Shown: piece after piece, positions 59,219 through 64,000 of the stretch | How positions within the stretch are numbered: position 1 is the stretch's first letter | How the letters are laid out: each line of letters starts with the position of its first letter | Origin: Pseudomonas reidholzensis | GTDB lineage: Bacteria > Pseudomonadota > Gammaproteobacteria > Pseudomonadales > Pseudomonadaceae | Assembly (NCBI RefSeq): GCF_900536025.1 | Contig: NZ_UNOZ01000028.1 | Span: forward strand, 62,001 to 126,000 | Direction: 5' to 3' | DNA length: 64,000 nucleotides | Made by a program: the position numbers and the translations under genes | The notes under the pieces: generated by a model | What the model saw: the letters and a program-made list of their open reading frames with translations, nothing else | What the model was told of the DNA's origin: nothing | The model's database searches: none

Positions 59219-60421
59219 TTAAAGTTGCGTGGTAGTACCGAGCGACGCGTAGCTCTCGTACGACTTCATCTGTTTTGCGATCTGCGAGATCTTGCTGGCG
59301 TAGTTCGGGTCGGTTGCGTACCCGGCCTTTTGCAGCTCTCGCACGAACTGTTCTGGGTTATCGGCTGACTTCACCGCATCTTGATAGCGGGAATTGTTCT
59401 GCAGCAGGCTGACCAGGTCGTGGAAGCTGTCCTGGTAAGAGTCGTAGGCACGGAACGCCGCCGTCTCCTTGACGAATGCGCCGTCGCGAAACTCGCTGGT
59501 GATCGCCCGCGCTTCGCCGCCCTGCCAATTGCCGGTAGCCTTGATGCCGAACAGGTTGTGGCTGCTGCTGCCATCTGTGGTGCGCATCACCGATTTGCCC
59601 CAGCCGGTTTCCAGCGCCGCCTGGGCGACCAGATAACGGGGGTCGATGCCGATGCGCTTGGCGGCTTGTTCCGCCATTGGCAGCATGGTCGCTACAAATT
59701 CGTCACTGTTGCCGAAGGCCTTTTTCGGCGCCAGCGGTGGCTGCGCCATGGCCCGCCCGAGGATGCGCGTACCGCCGTCTGCGGCAGCAAAGGCTTGCGC
59801 TGGCTCCCAGTCACCCTTGATCACGCCATTGACCAACTGGCCGTCACGCGCCGGCAGCGCCGCGGCGTTAGTGGTGGACGCCGGGTTGCCGGCTGACGGC
59901 ACGATGCCGGCCAGCAGGCGATCGGTGAGCTTGCCCGGCAACGACAGACGCCGGGCGTTGAGCGCCGCGACATCGTTGCGCGTACTGGTGCTGGCGGTTG
60001 CGCCGCTGGCCGCGGTATCGCTCACCTTGGTGCCCCACAGCGCCGGGCCAGTGCCCTCGCCGCGCAGGAACGGGTTGACCGAGGTGACCGGGTTCTTCTG
60101 CTTGGACAACTGGCGCACCAGCACGTCCTGCAAACCGATACCGCCGCCTTCGCGGGACATGCTCACGGCCAGCTGCTGGTCGTACATGTCGCGGTACTGC
60201 TTGACCGTCTCGGTGTTCATCGGGTTGTCGGCGGCCAGCACATCGCTGGCCTTGCGCGACGCCTTGAGCATCTCGCTGATGAACAGCGACTCGAACTCCT
60301 GGGCGACCTTGCGCACGTTGGCTTCGCTGTCGCGATCACCGTGCTTGAGCGAGCTCAGGCGATTGAGGTCGGTGTAGGCACCGCTGTCGGCTTGGGTCGA
60401 GACCAGGCTCTTGGATTCCAT
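59219..60421 (-). CDS. flgJ: Flagellar rod-cap/peptidoglycan hydrolase FlgJ
   Basis: This 400-aa bifunctional protein has an N-terminal rod-cap domain (about 25-110, VAQEFESLFISEMLKASRKA). A long Ala/Thr linker leads to a C-terminal glucosaminidase domain (about 235-400). The catalytic Glu271 lies in YLVAQAALETGWGKSV, and the domain also has SSSHNLFGIKATGNWQGGEA and FRAYDSYQDSFHDLVSLLQ. It opens the peptidoglycan for the rod. The linker is longer than in Salmonella (316 aa total). Confidence 0.96.
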   Translation of the reverse strand: MESKSLVSTQADSGAYTDLNRLSSLKHGDRDSEANVRKVAQEFESLFISEMLKASRKASDVLAADNPMNTETVKQYRDMYDQQLAVSMSREGGGIGLQDVLVRQLSKQKNPVTSVNPFLRGEGTGPALWGTKVSDTAASGATASTSTRNDVAALNARRLSLPGKLTDRLLAGIVPSAGNPASTTNAAALPARDGQLVNGVIKGDWEPAQAFAAADGGTRILGRAMAQPPLAPKKAFGNSDEFVATMLPMAEQAAKRIGIDPRYLVAQAALETGWGKSVMRTTDGSSSHNLFGIKATGNWQGGEARAITSEFRDGAFVKETAAFRAYDSYQDSFHDLVSLLQNNSRYQDAVKSADNPEQFVRELQKAGYATDPNYASKISQIAKQMKSYESYASLGTTTQL

Positions 60422-60432
60422 GCGTCAGCCCC

Positions 60433-61542
60433 TCAGATGACGATCAGGTCGGCTTGCAAGGCGCCGGCCTGTTTCAGCGCTTCAAGGATGGCCATCAAGT
60501 CGCTGGGCGCCGCCCCGACCTGATTCACCGCCCGGACGATCTCATCCAGGGTGGTGCCCGGGCCGAACTTGAACATCGGCTTGGCTTCCTGCTCGGCATT
60601 GACCCGCGAGCGTGGCACCACGGCCGTCTCGCCGTTGGAGAACGGCCCCGGCTGGCTGACGATCGGGTCTTCGGTAATGGTCACGGTCAGGCTGCCGTGG
60701 GTCACCGCTGCCGGCGACACCTTGACGTTCTGGCCGATGACGATGGTGCCGGTGCGCGAGTTGATGATGACCTTGGCCACCGCCTGCCCCGGATCGATCT
60801 CGAGGTTCTCGAGGATCGACAGGTAGTCGACCCGCTGGCTCGGATCCATCGGCGCGCTGACACGGACCGAACCACCGTCCAGGGCCTGGGCAACGCCTGG
60901 GCCGAGCAGCTCGTTGACCTTGTCGACGATGCGCTTGGCAGTGGTGAAGTCCGGCCGATTGAGGTTCAAGGTCAGGCTGTTGCCCTGGTTGAAACCGCTC
61001 GGCACGGCGCGTTCGACGCTGGCGCCACCGGGGATACGGCCGGCCGACGGCACGTTGACGGTGATCTTCGAGCCGTCGCGGCCCTCGGCGTCGAAGCCGC
61101 CGACCACCAGGTTGCCCTGGGCAATCGCGTAGACGTTGCCGTCGATACCCTTGAGCGGGGTCATCAGCAGGCTGCCGCCGCGCAGGCTCTTGGAGTTACC
61201 GATAGAGGAGACGGTGATGTCCACCACCTGGCCGGGCTTGGCGAAGGCCGGCAGGTCGGCATGCACCGACACGGCGGCAACGTTCTTCAGCTGCACGTTG
61301 CCGGAACCGGCCGGCACCTTGATGCCGAACTGCGACAGCATGTTGTTGAAGGTCTGCAGGGTGAACGGGGTCTGGGTGGTCTGGTCACCCGTGCCGTTCA
61401 GACCCACCACCAGGCCATAACCAATCAGCTGGTTGGTGCGCACGCCAGAAATACTGGCGATGTCCTTGAGGCGTTCGGCGTGAGCGGCGAACGCACAGGA
61501 CATGAGCAGGGTTGCGGCAATCAGCTGCCTGAAGTTGAACAT
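60433..61542 (-). CDS. flgI: Flagellar P-ring protein FlgI
   Basis: This 369-aa secreted protein has a signal peptide (FRQLIAATLLMSCAFAAHAE, cleaved before RLKDIASI) and a highly conserved body (GVRTNQLIGYGLVVGLNGTG, PSAGRIPGGASVERAVPSGF). It forms the periplasmic P ring around the rod. The ATG at 61542 gives the usual 369-residue length and has GGA at the correct distance. Two in-frame ATGs slightly upstream are possible but less likely. Confidence 0.96.
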   Translation of the reverse strand: MFNFRQLIAATLLMSCAFAAHAERLKDIASISGVRTNQLIGYGLVVGLNGTGDQTTQTPFTLQTFNNMLSQFGIKVPAGSGNVQLKNVAAVSVHADLPAFAKPGQVVDITVSSIGNSKSLRGGSLLMTPLKGIDGNVYAIAQGNLVVGGFDAEGRDGSKITVNVPSAGRIPGGASVERAVPSGFNQGNSLTLNLNRPDFTTAKRIVDKVNELLGPGVAQALDGGSVRVSAPMDPSQRVDYLSILENLEIDPGQAVAKVIINSRTGTIVIGQNVKVSPAAVTHGSLTVTITEDPIVSQPGPFSNGETAVVPRSRVNAEQEAKPMFKFGPGTTLDEIVRAVNQVGAAPSDLMAILEALKQAGALQADLIVI

Positions 61543-61554
61543 GGGCATCCGCAC

Positions 61555-62250
61555 TCAGAAAGGCCACAGCGGGCTGATGAAGAAGCGGTCCAGCCAACCC
61601 GGCTGGCTGGCATCGGCAAACGAGCCGGTGCCCGAATAGGTGATGCGCGCATCGGCGATCCGCGTGGACGGCACGGTGTTGTCGGTGGCGATGTCGTCGG
61701 CACGGATCAGGCCGGCGATACGCACCAGCTCGTCACCGGTATTGAGGGTCATCCACTTCTCGCCGCGCACGGCGATGATGCCGTTGGGCAGCACCTCGGC
61801 GACGGTGACCGTGATCGAACCGGTCAGGGTATTGCCCTGGGCCGCCTTGCTTTCACCCTTGGTCGCACGGCTGCCGCTGTAGCCGGCATCGAGCGTCAGG
61901 TCACCGCTGCCCAACGGGTTGTTGGTGTTGGGGATCGCGCCGAACAACGAGGTCAGGCCGAGGTTGGCGGTGCTGTCCTTGTCGATCTGCGAGTTGGCGT
62001 TCTTGCTCGCCGAGGTCCGCTCGTTCAGGGTGATGGTGATGATGTCACCGACCCGGAACGCCTTGCGGTCGCCGTACATGTCCTGTTCGAAACCGGCCTG
62101 GTAGATCGAACCGTTGTTGGCCGACGCCGGCAACGGGGTGCGCGGCAACACCGGCGCGTAGTACGGGTCGTTGGGTTTGGGCGTCGGACCGACGCAACCG
62201 GCCAACAACACCGCCCCCCCCAGGGCGAATACGGACAACAGACGCTTCAT
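61555..62250 (-). CDS. flgH: Flagellar L-ring lipoprotein FlgH
   Basis: This 231-aa outer-membrane lipoprotein has a signal with lipobox LLAGC (KRLLSVFALGGAVLLAGCVG) and the conserved L-ring body (FRVGDIITITLNERTSASKN, LDAGYSGSRATKGESKAAQG, NGIIAVRGEKWMTLNTGDEL). It forms the L ring. The ATG at 62250 has GAGG eight bases upstream. A longer frame (MQRLFHHEVSV) has none. Confidence 0.97.
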   Translation of the reverse strand: MKRLLSVFALGGAVLLAGCVGPTPKPNDPYYAPVLPRTPLPASANNGSIYQAGFEQDMYGDRKAFRVGDIITITLNERTSASKNANSQIDKDSTANLGLTSLFGAIPNTNNPLGSGDLTLDAGYSGSRATKGESKAAQGNTLTGSITVTVAEVLPNGIIAVRGEKWMTLNTGDELVRIAGLIRADDIATDNTVPSTRIADARITYSGTGSFADASQPGWLDRFFISPLWPF

Positions 62251-62297
62251 GACACTTACCTCATGGTGGAACAGACGCTGCAACAGCGACCTGGGGT

Positions 62298-63083
62298 TTA
62301 CAGCTGCTGGGTAACGAACGACAGCATCTGGTCGGCGGTGGAGATGACCTTGGAGTTCATCTCGTAGGCACGCTGGGTGGTGATCATGTTCACCAACTCT
62401 TCGACGGTGCTGACGTTGGAGTTTTCCAGGGTCTGCTGCAGGGTCGTGCCAAAGCCGTTCAGGCCTGGGGTACCGACCTGTGGCGCGCCGCTGGCAGCGG
62501 TTTCCAGGAACAGGTTGTTGCCCATCGCCTGCAAGCCGGCCGGGTTGATGAAGTCGGCGGTCTGCAGGTTGCCGATGATCTGCGCGGCCGCGTTGCCGGC
62601 GGTGGTGATCGACACGGTGCCGTCCTGGCCGACGGTGAAGGTCTGCGCATCGTTAGGCACGACGATCGCTGGCTCCAGGGCGAAGCCGTTGGCGGTGACG
62701 ACCTGGCCGTCGGAGTTCAGGTGGAAGGTGCCGTCGCGGGTATACGAAACGGTACCGTCCGGTTGCAGCACCTGGAAGAAGCCACGGCCATTGACGGCCA
62801 GGTCCAACGGGTTTTCGGTGGTCTGCAGGCTGCCGGTCTGGAAGTTCTTCTGGGTGCCGACGATGCGCACACCGGTACCCACTTGCAGGCCCGACGGCAG
62901 TTCGCTGTCCTGGGTCGACTGGGCGCCCGGCTGGCGTTTGATCTGGTAGAGCAGGTCCTGGAATTCGGCACGATCACGTTTGAAACCGGTGGTCGAGACG
63001 TTGGCCAGGTTGTTGGAAATGACCGTCAGGTTGGTGTCCTGAGCGGACAGGCCGGTTTTAGCGACCCAAAGAGCCGGAAGCAT
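62298..63083 (-). CDS. flgG: Flagellar distal rod protein FlgG
   Basis: This 261-aa rod protein has the start MLPALWVAKTGLSAQDTNLT and VISNNLANVSTTGFKRDRAE, a beta-rich middle (VNGRGFFQVLQPDGTVSYTR) and the C-terminal motif VEELVNMITTQRAYEMNSKV. It builds the distal rod. It lies 46 bp after flgF. Confidence 0.97.
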   Translation of the reverse strand: MLPALWVAKTGLSAQDTNLTVISNNLANVSTTGFKRDRAEFQDLLYQIKRQPGAQSTQDSELPSGLQVGTGVRIVGTQKNFQTGSLQTTENPLDLAVNGRGFFQVLQPDGTVSYTRDGTFHLNSDGQVVTANGFALEPAIVVPNDAQTFTVGQDGTVSITTAGNAAAQIIGNLQTADFINPAGLQAMGNNLFLETAASGAPQVGTPGLNGFGTTLQQTLENSNVSTVEELVNMITTQRAYEMNSKVISTADQMLSFVTQQL

Positions 63084-63129
63084 AGTGTTCTCCTCGTGCG
63101 CCTGTTTTACGGCACCCGTTCAAATGTGA

Positions 63130-63870
63130 TTAGCCGATTTGCAAAACACGCGCCATGGCTTCGTCGCCTTCCTTGGCCGTGTTCATCATCTTGACGTGCA
63201 GTTCGAATTGACGGGACAGCGCCAGCACCGAGGTCATTTCCTCGACGGCATTGACGTTGCTCGACTCGAGGAAGCCCGACACCACCTTGACGTTGATGTC
63301 GGCATCGGCCGGCTGGCCGCTGGCGGTGCGGATCATGCCGTCCTGGCCCTTGGTCAGGCCCTTGGTGTCCGGGTTGACCAGTTTGATCCGGTCGACTTCG
63401 GCCATCACTCGCGGGTCCTCGCCCATGGCTCGGATGCTGATGGTGCCGTCCTGGCCCACTTCGACCTTCTGCTCCGGCGGAATGGCGATCGGGCCGCCGT
63501 TGCCGATCACCGGCATGCCGTTACCGGCGCGCAGTACGCCGAGGGCGTCGACATTGAGGCTGCCGGTGCGCACATAGGCTTCGCTGCCATCCGGCGCCTG
63601 CACGGCGATAAAGCCTTCGCCAGCGACGGCGACGTCCAGCTCGCGCCCGGTCTCGACCATGGCGCCCGCACTGAAGTCAGTGGCCGGACGCTCGCTCAGG
63701 GCGAAGGCGCGCGACGGAAAGCTGTCACCGAATACCGGGATCGAGCGCGCCTGCTCCAGGTCGCGCTGGAAACCGTTGGTGGAAATGTTCGCCAGGTTGT
63801 TGGCATGGGCCTTCTGCGCAAGCGCGTTCTGGCTGGCGCCGGTCATGGCCACGTATAGCATCTTGTCCAC
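63130..63870 (-). CDS. flgF: Flagellar proximal rod protein FlgF
   Basis: This 246-aa protein has MDKMLYVAMTGASQNALAQK and AHANNLANISTNGFQRDLEQ at the N-terminus, and SSNVNAVEEMTSVLALSRQF near the C-terminus. It is part of the proximal rod. I take the GTG at 63870, with GGAGG six bases upstream. The ATG two codons earlier has no spacing from that site, and the longer frame beyond it includes promoter DNA. Confidence 0.95.
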   Translation of the reverse strand: MDKMLYVAMTGASQNALAQKAHANNLANISTNGFQRDLEQARSIPVFGDSFPSRAFALSERPATDFSAGAMVETGRELDVAVAGEGFIAVQAPDGSEAYVRTGSLNVDALGVLRAGNGMPVIGNGGPIAIPPEQKVEVGQDGTISIRAMGEDPRVMAEVDRIKLVNPDTKGLTKGQDGMIRTASGQPADADINVKVVSGFLESSNVNAVEEMTSVLALSRQFELHVKMMNTAKEGDEAMARVLQIG

Positions 63871-63928
63871 AGTCATCCTCCGCTGCACTGGCGATTGCTT
63901 GCCGCTCGCCGTTGCTGTGCAGGCAATA

Positions 63929-63946
63929 AAGCAAGTTCCGAACCAA
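63929..63946 (-). promoter_or_regulatory. Predicted sigma-54 promoter of flgF operon
   Basis: The minus strand reads TTGGTTCGGAACTTGCTTT (GG-N10-GC, CTTGCT). The predicted leader to the flgF GTG is about 49 bases. It drives the flgF-L genes, and read-through may also reach the 1190-aa and 909-aa transferases. Confidence 0.72.
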
Positions 63947-63958
63947 CTTTCAAAAAAC

Positions 63959-63987
63959 ATGAAAAAGCCCGTGAATACGGGCCTTTG
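63959..63987 (-). terminator. Rho-independent terminator upstream of flgF (end of the flgE-side unit)
   Basis: The minus strand reads GGCCCGTATTCACGGGC followed by TTTTTC. The gene it ends lies outside the window. Confidence 0.8.
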
Positions 63988-64000
63988 CGGGAGATCGGGG

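Noticed and set aside
1..64000. CRISPR arrays, tRNA or rRNA genes, insertion sequences, prophage genes
   Set aside because: I saw no regular spacer-repeat array, no cloverleaf candidates and no transposase or integrase frames among the real genes.

Overview
This window is almost entirely a polar-flagellum and chemotaxis supercluster from a Pseudomonas, most likely of the P. putida group. The evidence is the gene order (flgF-L, glycosylation genes, fliC-flaG-fliDST, fleQ-fleSR, fliE-J, hsbA/hsbR/hptB, fliK, fliL-R-flhB, flhA-flhF-fleN-fliA, cheYZAB, motCD, parCP, cheW). High GC and the inverted pairs of the REP core GCGGGGCAAGCCCGCTCCCAC point the same way. Nearly all genes are on the minus strand, so transcription runs from high to low coordinates. 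Only a FliK-like C-terminus and a small FlhB-like gene at the left edge are on the plus strand.

Layout, right to left. 55.5-64 kb: flgFGHIJKL (rod, L/P rings, muramidase, hook-filament junction), from a good sigma-54 promoter behind the flgE-side terminator. 39.7-55.5 kb: flagellin glycosylation island. It holds a 1190-aa FgtA-like transferase and a 909-aa transferase, then a terminator. After that comes a separate operon of methyltransferase, HAD phosphatase, nucleotidyltransferase and a giant 2025-aa fusion, then a KAS III-like enzyme. 35.8-39.6 kb: short flagellin (282 aa), flaG, fliD, fliS, fliT. 31.3-35.7 kb: regulators fleQ and fleS-fleR. 25.4-31.2 kb: fliEFGHIJ. 24.4-25.4 kb: a gene-free block with an ~260-bp inverted repeat enclosing a REP pair. 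22-24.4 kb: HsbA-HsbR-HptB partner switch. 14.9-21.9 kb: fliK, fliLMNOPQR-flhB. 9.6-14.7 kb: flhA, flhF, fleN, fliA. 0.6-9.5 kb: cheY, cheZ, cheA, cheB, motC, motD, parC, parP, cheW and a DUF2802 gene.

How it works together: FleQ (restrained by FleN) with RpoN should activate the GG-N10-GC promoters seen upstream of fliE, fleS, fliL, fliK, flhA, flgF and the glycosylation operon. FleSR then takes the middle class, and FliA the late genes (sigma-28 promoters seen upstream of fliC and fliS). FlhF/FleN set pole and number. ParC/ParP hold the CheA array at the pole, and MotCD are an extra stator pair.

Most interesting content: the operon at 40865-48945 encodes every step expected for adding a CDP-activated, phosphodiester-linked group to flagellin. 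These are a LicC-like nucleotidyltransferase, an HAD phosphatase, a methyltransferase and a TagB/TagF-like phosphotransferase domain fused into a five-domain protein. It is under its own sigma-54 promoter and next to an acyl-synthase gene. Several GT2 modules in the island have lost the usual acidic motifs. The CheA linker carries four copies of a DEIxxxEFExLLDxLHGKG-type motif, plausibly docking sites for ParP.
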